Notes: generated by a model from the letters alone, not told the origin. 64,000 nucleotides of DNA from VBOC01 sp035635475 (GCA_035635475.1 DASQAZ010000134.1:1-64000); one strand, 5' to 3'; positions 34,485 through 43,556 are shown, numbered from the stretch's first letter. Translations and numbers: made by a program.

Positions 34485-35585
34485 TCACTTCTCCATCCAG
34501 CTTTTCCAGTAATCCTTCCACTCGGCTGCCTCTCCTTCCGGGGTCAGGAAGATCGGATTGACCGTATCGACCATGACCGCAAACTCTTCGGTATATTTTT
34601 TCTTCCCCTGATTGGCCAGGGCCTTCGGATGCGGACCATGGTGGATCCCCCGCGGGTGCAGCGTAACCATTCCGGGCTTGATGTCCTGCCGGCTGATGAA
34701 ATCACCTGCGTGATAAAAAATAAACTCGTCGGAATCGGTATTACGATGGAAGAACGGAACTTTCAACGCATCCGGCTCCTCTTCGATGGGGCGCGGGACG
34801 AAGCTGCACACCGTCGCCCCCGGGGTGACGAATGAGGTGTGCACGCTGGGGGCAAGATGCGCGCGCGGGCTGACAATCGGTCGAATGTCACGCATATTGA
34901 TCTTCCACACCGTCAGATCTCCCTTCCAGCCGACGACATCCATCGGATTAAAAGGATAGAAAACAGACGAAAATTGATTCTGGAATTTAATCCGCACCTC
35001 CCATTCGCGACCGTCGTTCAGAATGGGCGACGGATCGGGCGTCACCACGACGGCGGGATCGTACAGCGCGTGCTGACCGAGCAGACCCTTGTCGGGTTGA
35101 TCGAATTCACCGGAGGACTGTATAATCAAAAAGAAATTATCGGCCTGATCGGGCATTACCCGGTAGGTGCTTGCCCGGGGGATGTTGATGTAGTCGCCCG
35201 CCTCGTAGCGGATAGGGCCCCAATCCGTTTCGATCACGCCGGCACCCTCATGGATGAAATAGAGCTCGTCGCCGTCGGCGTTCCGGTAATAAAAGGGCAT
35301 CGGCTTGGAACGCCGGGACACGAACATCGTGATTTCCTCATTTCGCAGGAAAGCAACCGGCGATCCGCCCGGGTCGGTCCGGTCGCCGGCCTGGAGTTTG
35401 TTGCAGTCGATCGCATGCGGACGAACGGCTCCCTCGATCCTGATCCAGTCGGTCGGAGCATGTGCATGATAGAGATGGGACGATTTTCCGTAAAATCCCT
35501 GCCGGCCGTGTTCCTCTTCGAACGTGCCCGCGGGGAGCCCGACATGAGCCTGTCTGGCGCTCTTTCCTTTTTGCAATGGGTACAT
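34485..35585 (-). CDS. hmgA: Homogentisate 1,2-dioxygenase
   Basis: A 366-residue non-heme iron dioxygenase that opens the ring of homogentisate to maleylacetoacetate with O2. The cupin-type barrel is recognisable by FFHRNTDSDEF and the HPRGIHHGPHP segment, which carry the iron-binding histidines and glutamate. The protein is shorter than the human enzyme (about 445) but matches the shorter bacterial form. ATG 35585 is used, preceded by AAGGAG; an open extension upstream runs into the hydrolase gene. It is the fourth gene of the tyrosine degradation operon. Confidence 0.9.
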   Translation of the reverse strand: MYPLQKGKSARQAHVGLPAGTFEEEHGRQGFYGKSSHLYHAHAPTDWIRIEGAVRPHAIDCNKLQAGDRTDPGGSPVAFLRNEEITMFVSRRSKPMPFYYRNADGDELYFIHEGAGVIETDWGPIRYEAGDYINIPRASTYRVMPDQADNFFLIIQSSGEFDQPDKGLLGQHALYDPAVVVTPDPSPILNDGREWEVRIKFQNQFSSVFYPFNPMDVVGWKGDLTVWKINMRDIRPIVSPRAHLAPSVHTSFVTPGATVCSFVPRPIEEEPDALKVPFFHRNTDSDEFIFYHAGDFISRQDIKPGMVTLHPRGIHHGPHPKALANQGKKKYTEEFAVMVDTVNPIFLTPEGEAAEWKDYWKSWMEK

Positions 35586-35604
35586 GGATAACTCCTTATG
35601 TGCG

Positions 35605-36597
35605 TTAGGGCTTGACGACTTTATTTTTAAGAATTCCGATCCCTTCGATCTCGAGCTCCACGGTGTCCCCCGGCTTGAGCCACCGATCGAGCTCAAGGCC
35701 GCAGCCCTTCCCGACAGTCCCTGAACCGAAGAGATCCCCCGGGTGAATCGTTTCGTCCATCGACGCAAATGCGATCATCTTTTCGAAGGAGTGGTACATC
35801 GCGCGCGAATTGCCCTCCGACCATACTTCGCCGTTGATTCTTGCCGTCATTTTCAGATTGTAGGGATCGCCGAGCTCGTCGGGAGTGACGAGGGCCGGGC
35901 CGATAGCCGTGGCAAAGTCCTTTCCCTTCGCGGGCCCGAGCCGCACTTTCATCTCCTTTTTTTGTATATCGCGCGCGCTGAAATCATTCATTATTGTAAA
36001 GCCCGCGATATACTCTCTCGCCCGCGCCTCCGGAATATTCCTGCCCGTTTTGCCGATAATGATAGCAAGTTCCAGTTCATAATCAAATTGCTGGGTGAAC
36101 GAGGGCCAGTGGACGTCCTCATCCGGACCGATGATACTCTGGTGGTTGCCTTTATAATAGACCGGCATTTCGTACCATTCGCCGGGCATCGGCTCGCCGC
36201 GCTTCTCGAATCCCTTTTTAACATGCTCTTCGAACGCGTAGAAATCTCTCATGGAGGCGGGGCGGGGGAGAGGCGCCATCAGGCGCACGTCCTGCGGGCG
36301 AAAGACGATCGATTCTCCGTTGAGGCCCGAAGGGGAAGTACCCGCCTTCAACTCCTGCGTGAGGTGTTCAAGGGTGGCTTTCGCAAACGTGACCGAGGTT
36401 GCGCCGCCGCGCAGATACTCTATCATAGCCGGCGGCACGAGGGCGTTCGCGAGCCGGTAGGGCTGGGGTTCGCCCTTCGTATGGAGATGCCATGCACAGG
36501 CGGAATTGAGGTCGATGATACTCCTCTCATCGAAAACGATTCCCAGCCTCGATTGCTTCCCGAGAAGGGTCTTAACCTCGAATGTGCAAAGGCGCAC
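35605..36597 (-). CDS. Fumarylacetoacetate hydrolase-family protein
   Basis: A 330-residue enzyme of the FAH fold, starting at GTG, which in this setting should cleave fumarylacetoacetate to fumarate and acetoacetate, the last step of tyrosine degradation. The metal-site region FDYELELAIIIGK and the MNDFSARDIQ segment are characteristic. Its neighbours on both sides are tyrosine-pathway genes, which supports this substrate over the other C-C hydrolases of the family. The gap to the homogentisate dioxygenase gene is 19 bases. No maleylacetoacetate isomerase gene is in the window. Confidence 0.88.
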   Translation of the reverse strand: MRLCTFEVKTLLGKQSRLGIVFDERSIIDLNSACAWHLHTKGEPQPYRLANALVPPAMIEYLRGGATSVTFAKATLEHLTQELKAGTSPSGLNGESIVFRPQDVRLMAPLPRPASMRDFYAFEEHVKKGFEKRGEPMPGEWYEMPVYYKGNHQSIIGPDEDVHWPSFTQQFDYELELAIIIGKTGRNIPEARAREYIAGFTIMNDFSARDIQKKEMKVRLGPAKGKDFATAIGPALVTPDELGDPYNLKMTARINGEVWSEGNSRAMYHSFEKMIAFASMDETIHPGDLFGSGTVGKGCGLELDRWLKPGDTVELEIEGIGILKNKVVKP

Positions 36598-36641
36598 GCG
36601 CCTATCGTGGAGTGGTTAGGTGAGTGGACTAGGGGGGAGCT

Positions 36642-37775
36642 CTACAAATTTCCCCGGACCGCTTGCTCGCGCTCGATCGCTTCGAAGAGCGCCTTGAAAT
36701 TCCCCTTGCCGAAGCTCCGGCTTCCCTTGCGCTGGATACATTCGAAAAAGAGCGTCGGCCGGTCCTCGACGGGTTTTGTAAAGATCTGCAGCATGTAACC
36801 CTCGTCGTCGCGGTCGACGAGGATGCCCAGTTTCTTCAACGCGCCGATGGGCTCGTCGATCTTACCAACGCGGTTCTCGAGGTCGTCGTAATACGTCGAC
36901 GGGACACGCAGGAACTCTACCCCGCGCGACTGGAGCAGGCCCACCGTCTCGATGATATTGTCTGTCGCCATCGCGATATGTTGGACCCCCGGAGTCCGGT
37001 AGTACTCAAGGTACTCTTCGATCTGAGATTTGCGCCGGCCCGCCGCGGGCTCGTTGATCGGGAACTTGATCCGTTCGTTTCCGTTCGAAAGGACCTTTGA
37101 CATCAGCGCCGAGTAGTCGGTGGAGATATCCTTGTCGTCAAAGTGCTGGTACATCTTGAAGCCCATGACGTTGATGTAGAATTCGACCCACTTGTTCATG
37201 GCCCCAAGCTCCACATTGCCGACACAGTGGTCGACGTGCTGTAAGCCTACGTCGGGCGCCAGCGTATCGTCGTCGGCCGCGGCACGGTAGCCCGGCATGA
37301 AGATGCCCCCATAATTTCTCCGTTCGACAAACGTGTGGATGGTGTCTCCGTAGATCGCAATTGCCGATTTCTTAATCTCGCCGAATTCGTCCCGAAAGGC
37401 GGCCGGCTCCATGACCCCGCGCGCGCCGCGTTTGGTCGTCTCGCGATAGGCAGCTTCGGCGTCGTCGACCCAGAGCGCGAGATCGCGCACGCCGTCGCCG
37501 TGGAGTTTGATGTGGTCGGCGATCGGGTGTTCCGGCTGGAGAGGCGTCGTCAGCACGATGCGGATCTTGTTTTGCCGCAAGACATAGGATGACCGATCGC
37601 GCACCCCGGTCTCGAGTCCGGCATAGGCGATGAGTTTGAATCCCCATGCCGAGCGATAGTAGTAGGAGGACTGCTTGGCGTTGCCGACGTAAAACTCAAT
37701 GTAATCGGTGCCGTTGATGGGCAGAAAATCTTCCGCGATCGCCCGCCCGGTTTGTGTCTGTCCCCTGTTTGCCAT
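36642..37775 (-). CDS. hppD: 4-hydroxyphenylpyruvate dioxygenase
   Basis: A 377-residue iron(II) dioxygenase that converts 4-hydroxyphenylpyruvate to homogentisate with O2, CO2 loss and a side-chain shift. Two vicinal-oxygen-chelate halves are visible. Iron ligands are the histidine in QHVDHCVGN, the histidine in VQHIAM and the glutamate in FFECIQRKG; the following GSRSFGKGNF lid helix is a strong hallmark. Length is normal. It lies 19 bases after the aminotransferase with an AAGGAG ribosome binding site, so keto-acid formation and its oxidation are encoded together. Confidence 0.96.
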   Translation of the reverse strand: MANRGQTQTGRAIAEDFLPINGTDYIEFYVGNAKQSSYYYRSAWGFKLIAYAGLETGVRDRSSYVLRQNKIRIVLTTPLQPEHPIADHIKLHGDGVRDLALWVDDAEAAYRETTKRGARGVMEPAAFRDEFGEIKKSAIAIYGDTIHTFVERRNYGGIFMPGYRAAADDDTLAPDVGLQHVDHCVGNVELGAMNKWVEFYINVMGFKMYQHFDDKDISTDYSALMSKVLSNGNERIKFPINEPAAGRRKSQIEEYLEYYRTPGVQHIAMATDNIIETVGLLQSRGVEFLRVPSTYYDDLENRVGKIDEPIGALKKLGILVDRDDEGYMLQIFTKPVEDRPTLFFECIQRKGSRSFGKGNFKALFEAIEREQAVRGNL

Positions 37776-37794
37776 GGAAATGCTCCTTCGAGGC

Positions 37795-38892
37795 CTATAC
37801 GTAGGTCTTCGATCGAATTTTAATGAGAGCCCCGACCAGCAGTTCGTTTTCTTCCAAAGTACCGACAGAGATGCGAACGCAATTGGCGAGCCCGAACGAT
37901 TTCAAGGGACGAATGATGACTCCCTGCTTCATCAGATCCTTGACGAGGGAGTCTGCCTCTTCTTCATTGTCGCGTACGATCATGATAAAATTTGCTTCCG
38001 ACGGCACGACCTCAAACTCAAGTTCGCGGAGCGCCTTGATCAGGTACTCTCGTCCTTTCTGGTTGAGCTCAAGAGAGTGCTGCATGAATTCCGTGTCCAG
38101 AAGAGCGGCAATTCCGGCGGCCTGGGCAAGCGAACTCGGCTCGAACGGCAGCTTGACCTTGAGAAGGTTCTTGATGAGGTCCCCGTGCGCGAAACCGTAT
38201 CCGATCCGTACTCCCGCGAGGCCGTAGACCTTTGAAAACGTGCGAAGCGTGATGACATTGTCATACCGGTATTGCATCGAATCCGGGTAGAGCGGGTTTT
38301 GCCGGGCGTACTCAAAATACGCCTCATCAAGGATGATCAGGACCCGTTCCGGAACCCTTTTATAAAAATCGTCGAACTCCGTCCGGGTGAAGATCGTTCC
38401 CGTCGGATTGTTCGGATTTGCCAGATAAACAATCTTTGTGTGGTCGTTGATCCTTTCGGCGAGCGATGGAAGGTCGTAGCGCCAGTTCTTATATGGAATC
38501 GTCCGGTACCTTACTCCCCGCGACCGGGCAAGGACCTGAAAACCGATGAATGCGGCTTCCGTCGTCAGAACTTCATCGTCATCGCAGAGAAACGTCCTGA
38601 TGATGTTGGACATGATCCCCTCAGACCCGGAGCCCGCGACCACGTTCTCGATCTTGACCTGGAATTTTTGTGCCAGAACGGCGCGCAGGTCGAGACCGCC
38701 GTTGGGATATCGATGAAGATCGGCGACCTGGCGCTCGAGGGCCTTGAGGGCGAGGGGCGACGGACCGAGAGGGTTCTCATTGGAATTAAGTTTGACGACT
38801 TGCTGCACCCCGAATTCACGCCGGATGTCCGCGATTGATTTGCCGGGAAGGTACGGACGAAGTGATTCAATATATTGCGGAACCAGGGGCAT
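37795..38892 (-). CDS. HisC-like aminotransferase, probable aromatic aminotransferase of tyrosine degradation
   Basis: A 365-residue fold-type I PLP aminotransferase of the histidinol-phosphate aminotransferase family. NSNENPLGPSP near the N-terminus, ANPNNPTGT in the middle, the DEAYFEY segment and the Schiff-base lysine in TFSKVYGLAG are typical. By sequence alone it would be called HisC, but it is the first gene of the tyrosine operon, no other his gene is near, and HisC-family enzymes often act on phenylalanine and tyrosine. I therefore favour conversion of tyrosine to 4-hydroxyphenylpyruvate. ATG 38892 starts just downstream of a promoter. Confidence 0.85.
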   Translation of the reverse strand: MPLVPQYIESLRPYLPGKSIADIRREFGVQQVVKLNSNENPLGPSPLALKALERQVADLHRYPNGGLDLRAVLAQKFQVKIENVVAGSGSEGIMSNIIRTFLCDDDEVLTTEAAFIGFQVLARSRGVRYRTIPYKNWRYDLPSLAERINDHTKIVYLANPNNPTGTIFTRTEFDDFYKRVPERVLIILDEAYFEYARQNPLYPDSMQYRYDNVITLRTFSKVYGLAGVRIGYGFAHGDLIKNLLKVKLPFEPSSLAQAAGIAALLDTEFMQHSLELNQKGREYLIKALRELEFEVVPSEANFIMIVRDNEEEADSLVKDLMKQGVIIRPLKSFGLANCVRISVGTLEENELLVGALIKIRSKTYV

Positions 38893-38904
38893 CGCTCGAT
38901 ATGC

Positions 38905-38933
38905 AAGATAGCAAAGAACGCCCATAAAATCAA
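38905..38933 (-). promoter_or_regulatory. Putative promoter of the tyrosine degradation operon
   Basis: On the minus strand TTGATT (38933-38928), 17 bases, TATCTT (38910-38905). The predicted leader is about 6 bases, too short for a ribosome binding site. Confidence 0.55.
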
Positions 38934-38971
38934 TAGACCGAGCGGCAATTGGACGTGATCCGGCGCGGGCT

Positions 38972-39000
38972 TTGGATATCGGGGAAAAAAAGAGTACCAT
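38972..39000 (+). promoter_or_regulatory. Putative promoter of the 1164-residue surface protein gene
   Basis: TTGGAT (38972-38977), 17 bases, TACCAT (38995-39000). The predicted leader is about 72 bases. Confidence 0.45.
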
Positions 39001-39078
39001 GATGCGAATGATTCTTCGAGGAAGGGGATCGATCGGCAACCGCTACTGATTCGCGCAGCGTTCTCCAACTGTTCTCGA

Positions 39079-42000
39079 ATGCGATCCGTCAGTCTCCTCC
39101 GTGAACATCGCGGGCTACTACTCGCCGCCTGCATCTTCTTTATAACGAGCCTCCGTGCACAGGGCCCTTCCCCCGTCGAGGCGGGAAATTTCATCATTGA
39201 AACCTTCAAGCTTGCGCCCGGGGATTCGGCGGTTTCGCTTCGGCATCGATTTATCATTCCGGGGACGGAAACCGTCCTTCTCGATACTGTCCGGCTTCGC
39301 AGCGGCGTGGATTATTCGCTCGATGCGCGCACCGGCCTGCTGACCGTTCACCGCACCGGCACCCCGCGGCCGCTGATCGTATCGGTTCGCTATCAAGCCC
39401 TGCCCTTCAGCTTTAAAGAAGTGTACACCCATCGCGAGGCCGCCGCCAGACCCGATTCGGCGGCGCGCATCAGCGCCTCCAAGGCTCCAGGCGGATTTTC
39501 CTTCGATCAGATCTTCGGCTCAAATCTACAAAAGAGCGGCAGTATTGCCCGGGGGATCACGGTGGGCTCCAATCGCGACCTTTCGCTCAACTCGGGCTTT
39601 CGCATGCAGATGGCAGGCAATCTGACCGACGATGTGGAAGTGGTGGCTGCACTCACCGACGAGAATTCTCCGATTCAGCCCGAGGGGACGACGCGCACAC
39701 TCCAGGAGGTGGATAAAGTTTTTATCGAGCTCAGGGGGACCCATCTTTCCGCCACGCTCGGCGATTTTAATCTCGGCTTGTCGGGGACCGAGTTCGGGCG
39801 CCTGAACCGAAAACTGCAAGGCGCGAAGGGGCGTGCGTCTTACCGGGGCGGGAACGCGGAGGGCGATGTGCTCGTTGCCGGGGCGCTTGCCCGGGGGAAA
39901 TATGCAACGAATCAGTTTGACGGAAAGGACGGCGTGCAGGGCCCGTACCGGTTGACCGGACAGCATAACGAGCGGGACATTATTGTGATCGCCGGGACCG
40001 AGCGCGTCTACGTGAATGGCGAGCGCATGACGCGGGGAGAGTCAGCCGACTATATCATCGACTATGCCGTCGCGGAGATTACGTTCACACCGACGAAATT
40101 GATATCCCGCGTTTCGCGGATTGTCGTCGACTTTGAGTACACGGATCGGCAGTTTAACAGAAGCCTGCTCGCTTTTAAATCGGAAAACAGTTTCTCCAAC
40201 CATCGCCTGACGGTGAATGCTTCGGCCCTCGAAGAAAACGACAATGAGGATTCACCGATCGATATAACCCTCAGCGATTCCGACAAGGCGATCCTCCGCT
40301 CAGCGGGCAACGACCGGTTAAAAGCTGTCCGCTCGGGAGCCGTACTCCAGGGACCCGGAAAAGGGCAGTACATCCGGAAGGACACGACCGTCGCTTCTCC
40401 CTCCGGCCCGGATACTTCCTTGTCGATCTATCGGTTCAGTCCCTCCGATACGGCAGCCGCGGTTTACAGCGTCACGTTCAGCTACGTGGGGAGCGGGAAA
40501 GGAGATTACGATCTGATCGCGGCCGGGCGGTACCAGTTTGCAGGCCTGGGGAAAGGGAGCTATTTGCCGATTCGATTTTTGCCGATGCCATCCGCCCACC
40601 GCTTCGCGGATCTCAGCGTTGGGGGTCAACTCACGGGCGATCTCAAGTTGGAGGCCGAATACGCCTTCTCGAATTTCGATCCCAATCGTTTCTCAGAAAT
40701 CGACGATGAGAATAACAGCGGATCGGCGGCGAACGTCAGCCTGCATTATGATCAGAAGGAGTTGCGGATCGGCGGCCACGGCCTGGGTTCGATCGAGGCG
40801 AGCCTCAAGGAGCGTTTCATCGATCATCGCTACGTCTCCCCCGATCGTGCGAATGAGGTCGAGTTCAACCGCAAGTGGAATATCCTCGATTCTTCAAGCC
40901 GCGACGAAGAACTGCGTGAGGGCTCCTTTGCATACCGGCCCGTTCCCGTTCTTTCTCTGGCGGCGGGCCTCGGGTGGATGAGAAGGGGGGAGCCCTATGT
41001 ATCGAGACGATACACGGCGTCGGCCTCCGTGAGCGGGGAACGAATCCCGCGCGCGACGTATGAGTTCGAACTCATCAGGAGCCGCGACGCATTTGTGGAT
41101 GACGACGGCACATGGTTTCGTCACCGGGGCCTGGCCGAGTACGCGATCGGATCTTTTACCCCCGGGATTTCGTATAACGGGGAAGTGCTGCGGAGCCGCG
41201 CCCTCGGCACCGATACTTTGAATCGACGAAGTTTCCGATTTCATGAGCTCGGTCCGCGCCTCGGCTCCGACAGCCTCGGCAGCATGTCGGTGCACGCGGA
41301 ACTACTCTGGCGCTGGGCTGATTCGCTCTCCTCGGGCCTGCTCAAGCCGGCCTCGAGGTCCCTCACGCAGTCGTACAACTGGCAGCTTCGCGATTGGAAC
41401 TCGCTCGCGTCTTCACTCACCGTGACTTTCCAGAACAAAGTTTTCCTCGAACCGTTTCGCCGGCCGGGTGAGAGCGACGTGCAAACTGTGCTTGTCCGTT
41501 CGCAAACCCGGTTTAATCCCGGTCACGCGATTGAGTCGGATTGGTTCTACGAGCTCTCGACGGAGCAAACAGCCAGGCCCGAGCGGGTGTATCAGCAGGT
41601 GCCAAAAGGGACGGGCAATTACGTCTATCTCGGCGACGTCAACGGCAATCATATCGTCGATGACGCAGACTTCCGCCTCACGCGCTTTGACGGCGACTTT
41701 ATCAGCGTTATCGTTCCCACGGGGCTTCTCATCCCCGTGACCGATCTGAAGGCGAGCTCACGGATACGCCTCAACGGCGGCCGCCTGTTCAAAGGGCACG
41801 AGTGGTTCGAGAATGTCCTCGGAGCCCTCTCCTCGGAGACCTACCTGCGGGTCGACGAGAAAAGCAGCGAAGCGGATAAGAAACAAATCTATCTTCTTCA
41901 CCTGAGCCATTTCCTCAATGATCAGACGACGATTGCGGGGAGCGATCTCATCACCCAGGACCTCTATCTGCTCGAGAATCGGCCGGAATTTTCCATGCGC

Positions 42001-42573
42001 TTCCGTTATAGCCGGCGAAAAGGGCTCACGCAATACGCCCTGACCGATGAGCGGACGTACGCTGACGAGCGCTCTATGAGAATCCGCTGGCAATTGGTGA
42101 AAGAGTTCTCGAACCAAACCGACCTGACCGAGAAAAAGGACAACCTCAGCTCTCAGCAAGTTGACTATCGCGCCCGGAACATTGTCTCCCGGGCCTTCTC
42201 GACCGACTGGGCCTACCGTCCCGAACAGAGCGTCGAGCTCGGGATCAGGGTATCGGTCGGCGAGGCGGTCAATTTCGACACCGCAACCGCGCGGCTCAAC
42301 ACAGAATCGGCCCGCCTTGTCTATTCGCTGAGCGAGAAGGGCCAGGCAAAGGGTGAACTCGGCCGGGAGGAAGTCCTTCTTCATAGGGCCGGAGTTCAGA
42401 TTCCGTTTGAGCTCACCGAGGGTAGGGTGGGAGGGAAATCCTGGCTCTGGCATTTCAGCTTTGATTACAGGATGACACAGTTTCTTCAGAGCACGATCTC
42501 CTACGACGGCCGAAGTGAAGGAGGCTCGCCTACGGTGCATACGGCGAAAGCAGAAGTTAGGGCATTCTTCTAA
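39079..42573 (+). CDS. Very large secreted or outer-membrane protein of unknown function
   Basis: A 1164-residue protein with a signal peptide (hydrophobic residues 13-24, then LRAQ). I do not recognise a named family. The first 110 mature residues look like an immunoglobulin-like or adhesin domain, and the remaining length is a long run of alternating hydrophobic and charged segments, with strand-like repeats of the DLSLNSGFRMQMAGN kind, ending in a phenylalanine (EVRAFF), consistent with a large outer-membrane barrel. Around residue 853 there is a calcium-loop-like GDVNGNHIVDDADF, as in dockerin or EF-hand loops. It stands alone with its own promoter, between the tyrosine operon and ogt. 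Confidence 0.8.
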   Translation: MRSVSLLREHRGLLLAACIFFITSLRAQGPSPVEAGNFIIETFKLAPGDSAVSLRHRFIIPGTETVLLDTVRLRSGVDYSLDARTGLLTVHRTGTPRPLIVSVRYQALPFSFKEVYTHREAAARPDSAARISASKAPGGFSFDQIFGSNLQKSGSIARGITVGSNRDLSLNSGFRMQMAGNLTDDVEVVAALTDENSPIQPEGTTRTLQEVDKVFIELRGTHLSATLGDFNLGLSGTEFGRLNRKLQGAKGRASYRGGNAEGDVLVAGALARGKYATNQFDGKDGVQGPYRLTGQHNERDIIVIAGTERVYVNGERMTRGESADYIIDYAVAEITFTPTKLISRVSRIVVDFEYTDRQFNRSLLAFKSENSFSNHRLTVNASALEENDNEDSPIDITLSDSDKAILRSAGNDRLKAVRSGAVLQGPGKGQYIRKDTTVASPSGPDTSLSIYRFSPSDTAAAVYSVTFSYVGSGKGDYDLIAAGRYQFAGLGKGSYLPIRFLPMPSAHRFADLSVGGQLTGDLKLEAEYAFSNFDPNRFSEIDDENNSGSAANVSLHYDQKELRIGGHGLGSIEASLKERFIDHRYVSPDRANEVEFNRKWNILDSSSRDEELREGSFAYRPVPVLSLAAGLGWMRRGEPYVSRRYTASASVSGERIPRATYEFELIRSRDAFVDDDGTWFRHRGLAEYAIGSFTPGISYNGEVLRSRALGTDTLNRRSFRFHELGPRLGSDSLGSMSVHAELLWRWADSLSSGLLKPASRSLTQSYNWQLRDWNSLASSLTVTFQNKVFLEPFRRPGESDVQTVLVRSQTRFNPGHAIESDWFYELSTEQTARPERVYQQVPKGTGNYVYLGDVNGNHIVDDADFRLTRFDGDFISVIVPTGLLIPVTDLKASSRIRLNGGRLFKGHEWFENVLGALSSETYLRVDEKSSEADKKQIYLLHLSHFLNDQTTIAGSDLITQDLYLLENRPEFSMRFRYSRRKGLTQYALTDERTYADERSMRIRWQLVKEFSNQTDLTEKKDNLSSQQVDYRARNIVSRAFSTDWAYRPEQSVELGIRVSVGEAVNFDTATARLNTESARLVYSLSEKGQAKGELGREEVLLHRAGVQIPFELTEGRVGGKSWLWHFSFDYRMTQFLQSTISYDGRSEGGSPTVHTAKAEVRAFF

Positions 42574-42632
42574 GGTGATACCTTCCCCATCCGATCACGG
42601 GCATTCGGGAGTGAGGTCTCATATCCGGCTAT

Positions 42633-42660
42633 TGTTCCACGCCGTTTCACATGTGAACAA
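42633..42660. repeat. Nested inverted repeat, candidate operator upstream of ogt
   Basis: A perfect 12-base palindrome TTCACATGTGAA lies at 42646-42657, and its right half also pairs with an outer arm (TTGTTCCAC against GTGAACAA, one extra base). It is about 85 bases upstream of the ogt promoter. An operator for a dimeric regulator is possible; no regulator gene is adjacent. Confidence 0.35.
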
Positions 42661-42740
42661 CGGACGAGCAGGAGATTTGCATCGAGTGTGTACAATCGTC
42701 CTTGGTGTGAGAAAATTTTTTTTCATCGTGCATTTTTATC

Positions 42741-42769
42741 TTGCTTTTCTTTTCCAATATGTTTATAAT
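42741..42769 (+). promoter_or_regulatory. Putative promoter of ogt and the methyltransferase
   Basis: TTGCTT (42741-42746), 17 bases, perfect TATAAT (42764-42769). The long predicted leader of about 157 bases is unusual for this window. Confidence 0.6.
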
Positions 42770-42932
42770 GACAGCACGCTGGTCGCTCGCACGCGTGCTC
42801 GTTCTTCCACTCGCCGTACGCGTCATTACTCATTCGAAAAGGAAATCTGAAGGGGGATGTAAGATCAGTCTTGCCGTTCTGTATTATCCCGACACACGAT
42901 CAAAGACCATGATTCTCCCAGAATGAACATCT

Positions 42933-43556
42933 ATGCTTGAAGATCTTGCAACTATTGATACTGCAAGCGTTGCAAACTCGGTAAAGAAGAGGACAAGATT
43001 CGAGGGTGAGAGAGAAGGAGGCACGGGCCCCGGAGCCCAGGACACGCGGACGAAGATTTACTGCACGTCATTCGATTCCCGCATCGGCCGCATTTACGTC
43101 GCATCGACCGAGAAGGGGGTCTGCAAGATCAGCGTGCCCAAGGAATCGCGGAAGGATTTTTTTGAATGGCTCAAGAGACACTTCGACCTCGAAAACGTCC
43201 TCGACAACAGGGCGCGCAACAAGGAGGTTATCGACCAGCTGAGCCGCTATTTCAACGGCAAACTGGCGAAATTTACCTGCCCCCTCGACCTGCTAGGGAC
43301 GCCGTTTCAAATACGGGTTTGGAAGGAGCTGTCGAAAATCGCGTACGGGACGACGATCACGTACAAACATCTGGCGAAGCGCGTTGCCGCTCCGAAGGCC
43401 TCTCAAGCCGTCGGACGTGCCAACAGCGCCAACCCGCTGCCGATCATCGTGCCCTGCCACAGAGTCCTCGGATCGAACGGCGCTCTCGTCGGCTATTCCT
43501 GCGGCGTGAAGACGAAAGAATTCTTGCTGCGGCTCGAAGGCGCGATCATTTTATAG
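42933..43556 (+). CDS. ogt: Methylated-DNA-protein-cysteine methyltransferase
   Basis: A 207-residue suicidal DNA repair protein that transfers the methyl group from O6-methylguanine to its own cysteine. The acceptor is Cys175 in VPCHRVLG, and GTPFQIRVWKEL and the YGTTITY segment of the DNA-binding helix-turn-helix are recognisable. It is longer than Ogt of E. coli (171) by an N-terminal extension of about 40 low-complexity, charged residues; a start further in is possible. The solitary DNA methyltransferase gene follows 43 bases downstream. Confidence 0.93.
   Translation: MLEDLATIDTASVANSVKKRTRFEGEREGGTGPGAQDTRTKIYCTSFDSRIGRIYVASTEKGVCKISVPKESRKDFFEWLKRHFDLENVLDNRARNKEVIDQLSRYFNGKLAKFTCPLDLLGTPFQIRVWKELSKIAYGTTITYKHLAKRVAAPKASQAVGRANSANPLPIIVPCHRVLGSNGALVGYSCGVKTKEFLLRLEGAIIL

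Larger units (their letters stand above)
42574..42932. other. Intergenic region before ogt
   Basis: This 359-base gap has short open frames that I do not accept as genes. It holds a nested palindrome near 42633-42660 and a good promoter at 42741-42769. The start and end of the stretch show nothing else that I recognise, and no tRNA or terminator hairpin. Confidence 0.6.

Noticed and set aside
41632..41673. Dockerin domain in the 1164-residue protein
   Set aside because: Only one calcium-loop-like segment is visible; a dockerin has two in tandem, and no cohesin or cellulosome gene is near.
42741..42926. Short open frame in the gap before ogt as a gene
   Set aside because: It overlaps the putative promoter and has no ribosome binding site or recognisable sequence.
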